Source: Chloroflexota bacterium
Lineage (GTDB): Bacteria > Chloroflexota > Dehalococcoidia > Tepidiformales > Tepidiformaceae
DNA length: 64,000 nt
Assembly (NCBI GenBank): GCA_016191435.1
Contig: JACPOQ010000028.1
Span: forward strand, 367,155-431,154
Direction of reading: 5' to 3'
A program made the position numbers and the translations under genes. Under the pieces are notes generated by a model that had not been told where the DNA came from, did no database searches, and worked only from the letters and a program-made list of their open reading frames with translations. Shown piece by piece: positions 36,298-45,484 of this stretch. How positions within the stretch are numbered: the first letter of the stretch is position 1; each line of letters begins with the position of its first letter.

Positions 36298-36388
36298 GGC
36301 TCACCGCGAGCCCAAAGCCCCGGCCCGACACCTCCCGAAACATAACTGATATAGTGCGAAGTTACGCGACAGAGCCGTCGATGCCTGC

Positions 36389-37357
36389 TCATGCCTTCGG
36401 GAGGTACTGCCGGAACCATGCCAGCGTCCGCGCCCAGGCGTCGGTGGCGGCGGCGGCGTTGTAGCGTGTGCCCGTGTCGTTGAAGAAGGCGTGGTCGGCG
36501 CCGTCGTAGACCTTGACTTCGACCGTCTTCCCCGCCGCGGTCAGCCTCTGCTTCACCTGCTCCGATTGCCCGGTGACCCGCGTGTCGTTGCCGCCGTAGA
36601 TCGCGAGCACCGCCGCGCGGGTCTTCGCGAGGTCGTCCAGCGACCGCACCACGCCGTAGAAGGGCACCGCGGCGGCGATGTCCTGGCTGGCGATGGCCAG
36701 CTCCCACGTGTAGTTGCCCCCAAAACAGAAGCCGTTCACGCCGACGCCCCCCGCGCGCACGCCGCTCTGGGCCTTCAGGTACTCCACGCCGCTCTTCAGG
36801 TCAGCCACGAGGTCATCGATCTTTGCGGCGCCCAGCAACCCCGCGTTCTCGTTTGCATCGGGCTTCGTGCCGCCGTTTCGTGACATCAGGTCCACCGCAA
36901 GGGCAAGGAATCCCTGCTGCGCGTAGCGCCGCGTGACGTCCTTGATGTGCTCCACAAGCCCGCGGTTCTCGTGGATCACGATAATCCCGGCGTTGGTAGA
37001 CCCGGGAGCCTGGTTCGCCGGCCGCGCCATGTATCCGAGGACATCCACGGCCTGGCCGGGGAAGCGCACGTCGGCCGCCTGCACCGCGTCGCCGGCCGGG
37101 GTGCCGCTTGCTGCCGATGCCCCGGGGCTGGCCACGGCACTCACGGCGCCCGCCGCAGCTGCGGTGTTGGCGGCTTGGGACGGACTGGTGTCATCGTCGT
37201 CGTTGCCGCTGCAGCCCAGCGCCGTGAGGATGGACGCCGTCGCAGGGATGCTGCCCGTGATCAGCAGCACCCGGCGCAGCAGGTCGCGCCGGCCGAGGCG
37301 CCGGGCTTTGTAATCCTCGGCGAACTCCTCGATAAGGTATGGCTGGTGCGTATTCAC
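36389..37357 (-). CDS. secreted dienelactone hydrolase family lipoprotein
   Basis: 322 residues from a GTG (GAGGG upstream). The N-terminus has a Tat-like RRDLLRR (about 23-29), a hydrophobic stretch and a lipobox ALGC, so it is probably a Tat-exported lipoprotein. A low-complexity Ala/Ser/Pro linker (about 55-90) separates it from the hydrolase. The alpha/beta hydrolase domain has nucleophile Cys in GFCFGG, catalytic Asp region YGGNDTRV, and His in DGADHAFF, as in dienelactone hydrolases. Substrate unknown; many relatives act on esters outside the cell. Confidence 0.88.
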   Translation of the reverse strand: MNTHQPYLIEEFAEDYKARRLGRRDLLRRVLLITGSIPATASILTALGCSGNDDDDTSPSQAANTAAAAGAVSAVASPGASAASGTPAGDAVQAADVRFPGQAVDVLGYMARPANQAPGSTNAGIIVIHENRGLVEHIKDVTRRYAQQGFLALAVDLMSRNGGTKPDANENAGLLGAAKIDDLVADLKSGVEYLKAQSGVRAGGVGVNGFCFGGNYTWELAIASQDIAAAVPFYGVVRSLDDLAKTRAAVLAIYGGNDTRVTGQSEQVKQRLTAAGKTVEVKVYDGADHAFFNDTGTRYNAAAATDAWARTLAWFRQYLPKA

Positions 37358-37491
37358 AAGTTCCCTCGCGCCGACAGCACCCTTTGTACAGGACTACGTC
37401 GTTGCGCCAGCCGAAGGATGGATTGCGCCGGGGTTCGCGATGAAGCCGCAACCTCGGGATAGCCGGACTCGGCGCTGCCCGGCTCCTCGGT

Positions 37492-37935
<444 letters not shown>

Positions 37936-38037
37936 ATTGGTGCTCCCTCCAGCGCCCGCCGGCGCGTCCCAGGGAATTATCCCGCATCGAGGGCGTCGCT
38001 GCTGCAAGGCGGCAAGTAACGCCCACCCGCAGGAGAC

Positions 38038-38043
38038 TACCAT
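38038..38043 (+). promoter_or_regulatory. -10 box (TACCAT), leaderless
   Basis: TACCAT ends 6 nt before the ATG at 38050. The same hexamer and spacing recur at 45473 (6 nt) and 18370 (8 nt). An AGGAG at 38031-38035 is too far upstream to be a Shine-Dalgarno. Confidence 0.4.
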
Positions 38044-38049
38044 TAGGCT

Positions 38050-38820
38050 ATGGGCGAGCCCTCGAACGCAGAGATTCACGACAGCTACGTCGCCGCGCTC
38101 CGGCACGTGGCCCGCGCATCCCCGGGTGGGGCCTGGACGGAACTGCCATCCTGGTTGCTGTGGGACGCAGGTGTCGGGAATGACGCCTTCAATATCGCCA
38201 TCCCACGCGCGTCCCTGCGGGACCCGGCCGCCGCGCTGGACGAGGCCGAGGAGTGGTTCGCCGCGCGGGATTGCGACTTCCGGCTCTCGCTCCGCGACGA
38301 TGCCGACGCTGCTGTCGCGGCGGCGGCGCGTGGACGCGGCTTCAGCGACTGGTGGAGCGAACCGGTGATGCTCCTGCATCCGCTGTCCGCGGTGTTCGTG
38401 GCGAATGCACCGGGGGCTTCAATCGTCCGCGTTATGTCCGAAGCGCACCTCGAACTATACGGCGATGTGGAACCCGCAACGGTGGGGGGCGCCGAGCGCG
38501 AGGTCGCCCGCGGCGTCATGGCGACGCCCGGGTGCTCGCTCTGGGTGGCGACGGTGAAGGGCGAGCCGGTCGCACGTGCGGTGGCCATCGCGAGCGGCCG
38601 CCTGGTGCGGGTGAACAACGTCTTTGTTGCCCCGGCCTGGCGGCGGCAGGGATTGGGGACGGCCGTGACCGCAGCCGCGGTCGATGGCGGCCGCGGCGCC
38701 GGGACAGAGGCGGCCTGCCTCGCCGCCTCGGAGATGGGCGAACCGCTCTACCGGAGTATGGGGTTCCTTACGCGCTATCGGCAGTTGTCGTTGCATGCAC
38801 CGGCACGCCTCCGGCGCTAG
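38050..38820 (+). CDS. GNAT family acetyltransferase
   Basis: 256 residues. The C-terminal GNAT domain (about 125-245) has VNNVFVAPAWRRQGLGTAVTAAAV, with the acetyl-CoA loop RRQGLG, and ends in LYRSMGFLTRYRQLSLH. The N-terminal 120 residues look like a degenerate second GNAT fold, a common double-domain layout. Substrate unknown. It is probably monocistronic; it converges with a DinB gene, the two stop codons lying in the palindrome CTAGAC-TG-GTCTAG at 38817-38830. Confidence 0.85.
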   Translation: MGEPSNAEIHDSYVAALRHVARASPGGAWTELPSWLLWDAGVGNDAFNIAIPRASLRDPAAALDEAEEWFAARDCDFRLSLRDDADAAVAAAARGRGFSDWWSEPVMLLHPLSAVFVANAPGASIVRVMSEAHLELYGDVEPATVGGAEREVARGVMATPGCSLWVATVKGEPVARAVAIASGRLVRVNNVFVAPAWRRQGLGTAVTAAAVDGGRGAGTEAACLAASEMGEPLYRSMGFLTRYRQLSLHAPARLRR

Positions 38821-38826
38821 ACTGGT

Positions 38827-39354
38827 CTAGATCGTCAGCCCGCCAAGCCCCTGCACGCCGCGCACGTACTCAATCTCGCCAACGTGCCGGTACCCGTGGC
38901 TCAGGCAGACGCCATAGAGGCCGTCCCACAGCGTCATCTCGCCGAGCGGCTTGATCGTCACCCGGCGGGCTTCGAACTCCTCGGCGGACATGCCGGCGAG
39001 GTAGGCATCCGTGGCCTCCCACACACCCTGCTGGTACGTGTGCCAGAGCGGGACGTCGTGGAGCTGCACGGCGTTCGCCTCGGCCTCGGTCATGCCCGTG
39101 CCCTGGTTGTTGCGCGGCAGCCCGAATTTCTCGTGAAAGCCGCCGTTCAGCCAGACCGTCGGCCTGCCCTGCGTGACGAAGTTGACGATGTTGTCCTCGG
39201 TGCGGACATAGTGCCAGAGGCTGAAGAAGCCGCTGACGCCCCCTTCTTGCGGCCGAAAATTGAGCTGCTCCGCGGTCATCCCCTCGACCGCCTTGTCCAG
39301 GAGAGAGTGCATCGACCGCAGGCTCGTGCGGAGCAATTCCTGTTGCGTGGTCAT
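38827..39354 (-). CDS. DinB family protein
   Basis: 175 residues. DinB-like four-helix bundle of the YfiT superfamily, with three candidate metal-binding His residues in SLWHYVRTEDN, the middle HDVPLWHTYQQ, and SHGYRHVGEIEYVRG. Members act as metal-dependent thiol transferases with bacillithiol or mycothiol, or have unknown roles. GAGG lies six bases before ATG 39354. It is transcribed away from the CAP gene. Confidence 0.88.
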   Translation of the reverse strand: MTTQQELLRTSLRSMHSLLDKAVEGMTAEQLNFRPQEGGVSGFFSLWHYVRTEDNIVNFVTQGRPTVWLNGGFHEKFGLPRNNQGTGMTEAEANAVQLHDVPLWHTYQQGVWEATDAYLAGMSAEEFEARRVTIKPLGEMTLWDGLYGVCLSHGYRHVGEIEYVRGVQGLGGLTI

Positions 39355-39521
39355 CGTTGTCCTCGTCTTCGCGGTGGCGGGGCGCGGCCCGCCGAATGCG
39401 AATCATGCAGGGGGCCCCTGTCACGCGTCCACCACCGGCATGGCGGGTGTGGCGGAACGCCGTTGCCGAGTGCGGACTTTTCCTACTGTTCCGTCGGCGG
39501 CGGCCGCACGAAAGCTATGGC

Positions 39522-40235
39522 ATGCGGCGAATACCGTTCCTTCCCATCATGCTCGCGGCCGGGTTCGCCAGCTCGCTCGCAGTGGTGGCGATGGAGTTCG
39601 GTTCGTCGTCGCCCATGCCGGCCGCCCATGCCGTCGCGGCCACGACTTCGGACGCTGCCGCCCCTACCGTGACGCCGGCGCAAGTGGAAGCGCCGCCCGC
39701 CGCGCCCTCTCCATCGCCGGAACTGGCGACCTCCTCGCGGTCCGAGAACGACTCACCGCCCCCGCCCGCGCCCGCCGCAACCCCACCGCAGCAGGTGGGG
39801 GCGCTCAGCGCCGCGCTCACTCAGCCGAACGGCTCGGTCCAATCGACAGACAAGGCCGGCGAACTCTTCGATCTGCTGAACTCGGCGCGCCTCGACGAAG
39901 GGCTCCCGGTGCTCCGCCGCAACGCGGAGCTCGAGAAGGTTGCGCTCGTGCGGGCGGAGAATTTGGTCGCCAACGGGTATTTCGACCACTACGCGCCCGA
40001 CGGCGAGAGCGCCTTCAGCGAACTCGCCGCCCGCGGCATCCGCTACCGCCTCGCGGGGGAGAACCTCGCACAGAACAACTATCCGGATGCGCGCACGGTG
40101 CAGGCCGCGTTCGACGGGCTCATCGCAAGCCCCGGACACCGCGCCAACATCCTCGAAACTCGCTTCACGCAGGCCGGCGTCGCCGCGGTCCGGTCGGGGA
40201 AACTATGGGTCTACGTCATGGTCTTCATGGACTGA
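39522..40235 (+). CDS. secreted CAP/SCP domain protein
   Basis: 237 residues. Signal peptide at the N-terminus (MRRIPFLPIMLAAGFASSLAVVAM), then a Pro/Ala/Ser-rich linker (about 45-90) and one CAP domain (about 105-235). The putative active-site His and Glu residues are YFDHYAPDG, AGENLA and SPGHRANIL, with LLNSARLDEGLPVL at the start of the domain. Bacterial CAP proteins are secreted and may bind or cleave cell-wall or lipid targets. ATG 39522 is chosen because it begins the signal peptide. It overlaps the convergent PPOX gene by 11 nt. Confidence 0.88.
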   Translation: MRRIPFLPIMLAAGFASSLAVVAMEFGSSSPMPAAHAVAATTSDAAAPTVTPAQVEAPPAAPSPSPELATSSRSENDSPPPPAPAATPPQQVGALSAALTQPNGSVQSTDKAGELFDLLNSARLDEGLPVLRRNAELEKVALVRAENLVANGYFDHYAPDGESAFSELAARGIRYRLAGENLAQNNYPDARTVQAAFDGLIASPGHRANILETRFTQAGVAAVRSGKLWVYVMVFMD

Positions 40236-40653
40236 CGGCTTCGCGCTCCATGAGCACCTTGCCCAGGTGGATGACCTTGTCGATGCGAATGACGACGGCG
40301 ACGCCGGTGCGTTCCGGGTCGCGGTCCAGTTCGAACGAGGGCGTGCGCCCCATCACGCCGTCGCGGACGGCGCCGGTGCGGTGCAGCTCCGCAACGCCGA
40401 AGAACTTCCAGAGGACGCGCTTTTCGGCGTTGCGATAGAGAACGCAGACTTTGGGGTTCTCCTCCAGGTTTCGCTGGGTGGTCCCGTGGGCGCGCTCCCA
40501 GAACGCGAGATGGTCCCCGTCCCAGGCCATGAAACTGCCCTTGAACGCCATGTCCGGCATGCCATCGGCGCCGGCCGTGGCGACGAGCATTGGCGCGCCC
40601 TCCACGGCGGAGTTATCGATGGCCTCACGCATGTCCCGTGGAAGCTCAATCAT
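40225..40653 (-). CDS. pyridoxamine 5'-phosphate oxidase-like flavin-binding protein
   Basis: 142 residues. Split-barrel PPOX fold: GAPMLVATAGADGMPDMAFKG, DHLAFWERAHGTTQRNLEENPKVCVLYRN and ERTGVAVVIRIDKVIHLG. Such proteins bind FMN or F420 and reduce small molecules, or bind haem. ATG 40653 is preferred since AGAGG is six bases upstream; 40659 is an alternative. It has one of the better promoters of the window, with direct repeats over it. Confidence 0.87.
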   Translation of the reverse strand: MIELPRDMREAIDNSAVEGAPMLVATAGADGMPDMAFKGSFMAWDGDHLAFWERAHGTTQRNLEENPKVCVLYRNAEKRVLWKFFGVAELHRTGAVRDGVMGRTPSFELDRDPERTGVAVVIRIDKVIHLGKVLMEREAVSP

Positions 40654-40709
40654 GCGCATCCTCTTTCCCTGAATCCGTTTAGCAGCGCCGTACGGCGCCC
40701 GACCAGCTG

Positions 40710-40737
40710 ATTGTAGCAACCTGACGTTGGTTGGCAA
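40710..40737 (-). promoter_or_regulatory. promoter of the PPOX gene
   Basis: On the minus strand -35 TTGCCA (40732-40737) and -10 TACAAT (40710-40715), each 5 of 6 to consensus, 16 bp apart. Leader of about 50 nt. Confidence 0.6.
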
Positions 40738-40741
40738 CCTG
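40717..40741. repeat. direct repeat CAACCTG, 18-bp period
   Basis: CAACCTG occurs at 40717-40723 and 40735-40741, overlapping the -35 and the spacer of the PPOX promoter. The -35 is part of GGTTGGCAACC, itself an inverted repeat. Such paired sites suit a dimeric regulator on one face of the DNA. Confidence 0.3.
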
Positions 40742-40748
40742 TCGTAAG

Positions 40749-42878
40749 TTACAGGTGTTCCTCAAAATACCCGAGCACCCGGCGCTCCTGGTACTCCAGG
40801 CCCTTCGCATCCCGGGGCATGTGCCGTTCCTCGGGGTACACGAGAAGGTCATAAGGCTTCTGTGCCGTCGCAAGAGCGACCATGAGCCGCGCCGTGTGTC
40901 GGAAATGCACGTTCTCGTCAATCATCCCGTGCACAATGAGGAGCTTCCCGCGCAGCCCATCGACGTGCGCCAGCACCGAGCTCTCCCGGTAACCCGCCGG
41001 GTTGTCTTTCGGCGTGCCCATGTAGCGCTCGGTGTAGCCGGTGTCGTAGCCGTCCCAATCGGTCACAGGCGCGCCCGCGACGCCTACCTGGAACACCTCG
41101 GGTGCGCACATCAGCGCCATACAGGTCATGTACCCGCCGTAGCTCCAGCCGTAGATGCCCACTCGCCCGGGATCGACGCCCTCCGCCGCGGCGAGCCAGC
41201 GGACGCCGGCAACCTGGTCGCGGACCTCCACATCGCCCATGTGGAACTGCAATGGTGCTTCGAAGGCGAGGCCACGGTTCGCGCTGCCCCGGTTGTCCAG
41301 CACGAAGACGAGAAACCCTCGCCGGGCGAGATATTGCGCCCGCATGTCCACGGTCATCGCCCAGTCGTCCACAACGCGCTGGGCATGGGGGCCGCCATAC
41401 ACCGATACCACGGCCGGCAGCGGCGCCGGTGTCCCGGATGGCGGCCGGTAGATAGCACCGTGGAGGAGTGTGCCGTCCTCAGCGGTGACCGTCACCAGCT
41501 CCGGCGGCTGCAGGCCGAGCTCTTCGGCCGTGGCGCCAGCGTTTTCGGACAGCATGGCCCGCTGCTCGCCGCTGGAAGTACACAGGGCCACGCGTGGGGC
41601 GTGTGCGCGCGAACTCCACGTGTGGACCATGCGTGCGCCGTCCGGGGAAAGCACCGCGCTATGCCAGCCACCCCCGGAGGTGAGGCGCTCCACATCCCCG
41701 CCGTCCAGGCTCACGCTGTAGACGTGCCGCTCGGCGGCGCCCTCACGCGTCGCCACGAAATAGGCGCGGCGCGGTGGCTCGTCGACATCGATCAGCCGGA
41801 TCACGGTCCAATCGCCGCCGGTGAGCGCGCGCAGCTCACGGCCATCGGGCGCGTGCAGATAAAGGTGCCGAAAGCCGGTCCGCTCGCTGGACCGCACGAT
41901 CTCGCCAGTCTTGAGGAAGCGCGTGTCGTGGCTCAGGTTGACCCACGGCTCGCCATGCTCCTCGACGAGCACGGTCGGCGCGGGGCCATCGAACGCGAGA
42001 AGGCGCAGCTGCTTCTGGTCGCGCGAAAGGATCTCGGCCGTCAGCACCCCATCGGGACGCCATGCCACGCGGGGGACGTAGATGTCGGTATCGCTACCGA
42101 GGTCCGCCCACGTTATGTCGTCCGTTTCGAGAGTCGCCACGCCAAGGCGCAGCACCGCGTTACGCTGCCCCGCGAACGGGTAACGGTGCGGTTCGATTTC
42201 GACCTTATCCTTGCCCTGGTGGACGATCGGATAGACGGGGATGTGCCGGGAATCAGCCTGGATGAAGGCGATGCGCGTGCCGTCGGGGCTCCACCAGAAG
42301 CCGCGTTCCTGGTCCAGCTCCTCCTGCGCAATGAAGTCCGCGAGGCCGTTCGTCAGGCCGTCGCAGGCGCCGCTTGTGAGCCGGCGCGGGTTGCCGGCAG
42401 GGACATCCGCGACCCAGAGCTCGCCGCCGCGTACGAACGCGACACGCGTCCCGTCATCGCTGAGGTGCGGGTCGAGCGCGCCTTCGCAGCCCGGGACCTC
42501 GGCCAGCGGCCCGCCGCCGGCGCTCACCGTCAGCCCACCACCTTCCGGCACCAGCAGCACCGGGACGGCCGAGCGCGGCGCGAATGCGTAGCTCGTCACG
42601 CCGAGCTCGCGCATCCGCGTCCGTTCACGGCGCAGCTCCTCCTCGCGTGACAGCTGCGCCTCGGCGGTTGACGCGGCTGACGGGCCGGCGATGACCGTGC
42701 GATCGCCGGTGGCGATCTCGTATCGCCAGAGGCTGCGGACAAGGCTGCCCTCGGCGCTGTGCAGGTACGTGATGGCCGCGCCGTCCGGGGTGAATCGCAC
42801 CGCGGCGGGGACCGTCATGCCCGGCCGCGGGTACCGCGCCACCTGCTCGATGGTTATGTCGTCGAATGGGCGGCTCAC
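40749..42878 (-). CDS. S9 family (dipeptidyl peptidase IV-like) serine peptidase
   Basis: 709 residues. An N-terminal beta-propeller (about 1-430, DPPIV_N-like with many SDDGTRVAF and WSPDGTRIAF blades) covers a C-terminal prolyl-oligopeptidase hydrolase domain with nucleophile Ser in GWSYGGYM, Asp in HGMIDENVHF and His in EERHMPR. A Glu pair binding the free N-terminus could be in FIAQEELDQERG, which matches the DPP4 double Glu. The GTG at 42878 overlaps the stop of the peptidase upstream (GTGA). The frame to 43151 is not coding. Cytoplasmic, no signal peptide. Confidence 0.93.
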   Translation of the reverse strand: MSRPFDDITIEQVARYPRPGMTVPAAVRFTPDGAAITYLHSAEGSLVRSLWRYEIATGDRTVIAGPSAASTAEAQLSREEELRRERTRMRELGVTSYAFAPRSAVPVLLVPEGGGLTVSAGGGPLAEVPGCEGALDPHLSDDGTRVAFVRGGELWVADVPAGNPRRLTSGACDGLTNGLADFIAQEELDQERGFWWSPDGTRIAFIQADSRHIPVYPIVHQGKDKVEIEPHRYPFAGQRNAVLRLGVATLETDDITWADLGSDTDIYVPRVAWRPDGVLTAEILSRDQKQLRLLAFDGPAPTVLVEEHGEPWVNLSHDTRFLKTGEIVRSSERTGFRHLYLHAPDGRELRALTGGDWTVIRLIDVDEPPRRAYFVATREGAAERHVYSVSLDGGDVERLTSGGGWHSAVLSPDGARMVHTWSSRAHAPRVALCTSSGEQRAMLSENAGATAEELGLQPPELVTVTAEDGTLLHGAIYRPPSGTPAPLPAVVSVYGGPHAQRVVDDWAMTVDMRAQYLARRGFLVFVLDNRGSANRGLAFEAPLQFHMGDVEVRDQVAGVRWLAAAEGVDPGRVGIYGWSYGGYMTCMALMCAPEVFQVGVAGAPVTDWDGYDTGYTERYMGTPKDNPAGYRESSVLAHVDGLRGKLLIVHGMIDENVHFRHTARLMVALATAQKPYDLLVYPEERHMPRDAKGLEYQERRVLGYFEEHL

Positions 42879-44260
42879 GCGCTCAGCGCTTCCTTCCTCA
42901 GCCCCTCGATCGCGTCGATGGAGGACGGAATGGCGGCGGTCAGGACCTCCGCACCATCGGCCGTGATGAGCACGTCGTCTTCGATCCGGATTCCGCCGAA
43001 TTCGAGCATCCGGTCGACGCGCCCCCAATTGACATCGTCGCGGTAGCGCGCGCGGCGCTCGGGGTCTTCCAGCAACGCGCGGATGAAGTAGATGCCCGGT
43101 TCGATGGTCACGACGTAGCCGGGTTCGAGCGGCAAATCCGCGCGCAGCCATTTCAGGCCGAACCGGTCGCTGGGGGTGCGGCCGGCGAGACAGCCGCCGG
43201 CATCGTGCGTCGAAAGGCCGAGCATGTGGCCGAGTCCGTGCGGGAAGAACAGCGCGTGGGCATCGCGTTCGACCAGCGCAGCCGGGTCACCGCGCAGGAT
43301 GCCGAGGTCCACCAGGCCTGCGGCCATGCGCAGGGATGCTTCCATGTGGAGCTCGCGGTACTCCTTACCGGGACGCGCGTCCTTAATCGCAGACTGCTGC
43401 ACCGTGAGGACGAGCTCGTACAAATCGCGCTGCGCGCCGTCGAAGCGGGCGTTCACCGGGAAGGTGCGCGTGACATCGCTGGCGTAGCCGCCGCACTCGG
43501 CGCCTGCGTCGATGAGCACGAGGTCGCCCGTTGCGAGCTCACGTGATGACGGCGCGACGTGCAATACAGCTGCGTTCCGGCCACTGCCAACGATAGAGCC
43601 GTAGGCCGGGCGTTCGGCGCCGGCCCGGAAGAACTCGGCTTCGAGTTCGACTTGCAGGCGGCGCTCGGAGGTGCCGGCGCGCGCGGTACGCAGGGCCAGC
43701 AGGTGGCCCGTGGCGCTCGCCGCGGCGGCGGCGCGCATGCGCTGCAGTTCCCCCACATCCTTCGCGCGGCGCGCCGCCGAGACAGCCTCGGAAAGCCGCG
43801 CCGAGAGCTCCTGGTCGATCACGAGTTCGAGGGCGGACCATCGCTCGACCCCATAGCCGGCCGGATGTGCCGCGAGGTCGGCGTTGCCCAGCAGCGCCAC
43901 CGGCTCGCCGCGATGGCGCTCCAGCCAGGGGCCGAGTGCCGCGAGCGGCGCCGCGCCCTCCAACCCGGCGTGCAGCGCCAGCTGTTCCAGTGACACACCG
44001 TCGCCGCTCCAGACGCGCTCGTCTGGCGTCGGTTCCGGCGCGAAAAGCGACCAGCCTTCGCGCGGGTCGAAGGCCAACACGCCGGCCGGGCCGGCCACGC
44101 CGGCGAGGTACTGGTGCTCGGGGTGGGCGTGGAATTCGTGGTACTGGTCGGTGCCCGCGATGGGCACGGGCAGGCCCGACGGGATAAGCACCGGCCCGCG
44201 GGCCTCCCATGCACGTGCGATTGCCGCGCGCCGGTCGCGGAGCAGCTCTGCATCGCTCAC
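42875..44260 (-). CDS. Xaa-Pro aminopeptidase family M24 peptidase
   Basis: 461 residues. Has the aminopeptidase P N-terminal domain (1-170) and the pita-bread catalytic domain. Five metal ligands are seen: LIDAGAE, SDVTRTF, HGLGHMLGL, TIEPGIY and GGIRIEDD. It removes an N-terminal residue that precedes proline, so with the coupled S9 enzyme it forms a proline-peptide degradation pair. Start is GTG 44260, with TAGACT -10 6 nt upstream. Confidence 0.93.
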   Translation of the reverse strand: MSDAELLRDRRAAIARAWEARGPVLIPSGLPVPIAGTDQYHEFHAHPEHQYLAGVAGPAGVLAFDPREGWSLFAPEPTPDERVWSGDGVSLEQLALHAGLEGAAPLAALGPWLERHRGEPVALLGNADLAAHPAGYGVERWSALELVIDQELSARLSEAVSAARRAKDVGELQRMRAAAAASATGHLLALRTARAGTSERRLQVELEAEFFRAGAERPAYGSIVGSGRNAAVLHVAPSSRELATGDLVLIDAGAECGGYASDVTRTFPVNARFDGAQRDLYELVLTVQQSAIKDARPGKEYRELHMEASLRMAAGLVDLGILRGDPAALVERDAHALFFPHGLGHMLGLSTHDAGGCLAGRTPSDRFGLKWLRADLPLEPGYVVTIEPGIYFIRALLEDPERRARYRDDVNWGRVDRMLEFGGIRIEDDVLITADGAEVLTAAIPSSIDAIEGLRKEALSA

Positions 44261-44266
44261 CCGGCC

Positions 44267-44272
44267 AGTCTA
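44267..44272 (-). promoter_or_regulatory. -10 box (TAGACT), leaderless
   Basis: TAGACT on the minus strand ends 6 nt before GTG 44260. The same hexamer heads the SDR gene at 4035. No Shine-Dalgarno intervenes. Confidence 0.4.
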
Positions 44273-44304
44273 GCCGAGGAGTCGCCATCTCCGCAGCGGA
44301 CGTC

Positions 44305-45279
44305 TCAACCCGTGGCGTACTGGCTGGCGCCGGCCGAGAGGCTGGCGGCGACCCGTTCGCGCAACTCCTTCGGCACCACTACCAGCGCCTCCGCGCCCCA
44401 GCTCAGCACCCACGGGATGAACTCCAGCAGGCTCGGGAGGTGCAGTTCGAGGCGCACGCCCCCGCCTTCGAGCTTCGTCAGGCGTTGCGAGGAATGCCAG
44501 TTGGTCTCGCGCACGCGGCGTGCAACCTCGGGCGTGAACTCCACCACGACGTCGTACTCTTCGTCCGCGATGACGACGCCCCAGCTGTTGCGGAGCTGTT
44601 GTTTCAGCTCGTCGATGCCCGTCGCGACGAAGGTGTCGGTCGAGAGCGAAGCGGCGAGGATGCGGTCCAGCTTGTAGGTGCGGATCTCCTCGTGTTCGTG
44701 GCTGAACCCGATGACATAGGTCGCCGCGCCATCGGGGCTGGGCTCCAGCAGGTAGGGGTCAAGGCCCGTTACGTGCACCGTCCGCGAACTCTGTGAGCGG
44801 TAACGGATCGCCACGCTCCGGGATTCGGCCCAGGCGACAGTGAGGTTTCGCAGCACCTCGGTGTGCTCGCTCCGCGACGGGCGCTCGCGCAGTTCGCGGA
44901 CGGCGTCCTCCACGTGGGCCGCGATGACCAGCGGGAGCGCGCTCGCCAGCTTCTCCATCGCCGTGAGCGCGTCGGGGTCCGGGTCGTTCGCGCGACGCGA
45001 AAACTGGCGCGTCGCAAGGTAGATGGCCCGTGCTTCCTGCAAGGTGAAGCGGACCGCCCCGATCGGGGTCGAGCCAGGCATGAGGCGGTAGCGCCGGCCC
45101 TCCGCGTCCATCAGGGGCACCCCGAGCTCGGTGCCCAGCACGCCGAGGTCGCGCTGGATGGTGCGCGAGCTGAACCGCGTGCGTTCGGCCAGTTCCCGGG
45201 TCGTAAGCCCGTTCGGGTTGCGCCGCAGCAACTCTTCGATGGCGACCAGCCGGGCCGACCGCCGTACTTGTTCCGTCAT
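44305..45279 (-). CDS. HTH/WYL domain transcriptional regulator
   Basis: 324 residues. An N-terminal HTH_11 (about 9-60, LVAIEELLRRNPNGLTTRELAERTRFSSRTIQRDL) precedes a WYL domain (about 140-215, SRSVAIRYRSQS ... DPYLLEPSPDGAATYVIGF) and a WCX-like C-terminus. WYL regulators bind nucleotides or ssDNA and often control DNA-repair or defence genes. Its target is unknown; no DNA-repair or defence gene is adjacent. GGAG lies eight bases before the ATG. Confidence 0.9.
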   Translation of the reverse strand: MTEQVRRSARLVAIEELLRRNPNGLTTRELAERTRFSSRTIQRDLGVLGTELGVPLMDAEGRRYRLMPGSTPIGAVRFTLQEARAIYLATRQFSRRANDPDPDALTAMEKLASALPLVIAAHVEDAVRELRERPSRSEHTEVLRNLTVAWAESRSVAIRYRSQSSRTVHVTGLDPYLLEPSPDGAATYVIGFSHEHEEIRTYKLDRILAASLSTDTFVATGIDELKQQLRNSWGVVIADEEYDVVVEFTPEVARRVRETNWHSSQRLTKLEGGGVRLELHLPSLLEFIPWVLSWGAEALVVVPKELRERVAASLSAGASQYATG

Positions 45280-45472
45280 GGGTTCGCGCTCCTTCCGCCG
45301 GGGAGGCTCAATCGCCGCTCCCGTTCCGCGCTCTTCGTTAATCGGGCAGTGGTCTCACCGGGCATGATGGAGGACCAACGCGACAATTCTTGTCGCGATA
45401 CAGCGGTTGCCCACTACTGTTCGGGCGGCGCAGCGGCGCCGGCCGGCGCACGACCGCAGCGCGGGCGTGCCG

Positions 45473-45478
45473 TACCAT
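45473..45478 (+). promoter_or_regulatory. -10 box (TACCAT), leaderless
   Basis: TACCAT ends 6 nt before ATG 45485. No Shine-Dalgarno present. Confidence 0.4.
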
Positions 45479-45484
45479 GGCCCC

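Noticed and set aside
38817..38830. Palindrome CTAGAC-TG-GTCTAG as a bidirectional terminator
   Set aside because: AT-rich 6-bp arms with a 2-nt centre and no U-tract; it simply includes the two convergent stop codons.
40731..42650. 639-codon open frame opposite the S9 peptidase
   Set aside because: Antisense shadow; the minus strand has the propeller and catalytic motifs.
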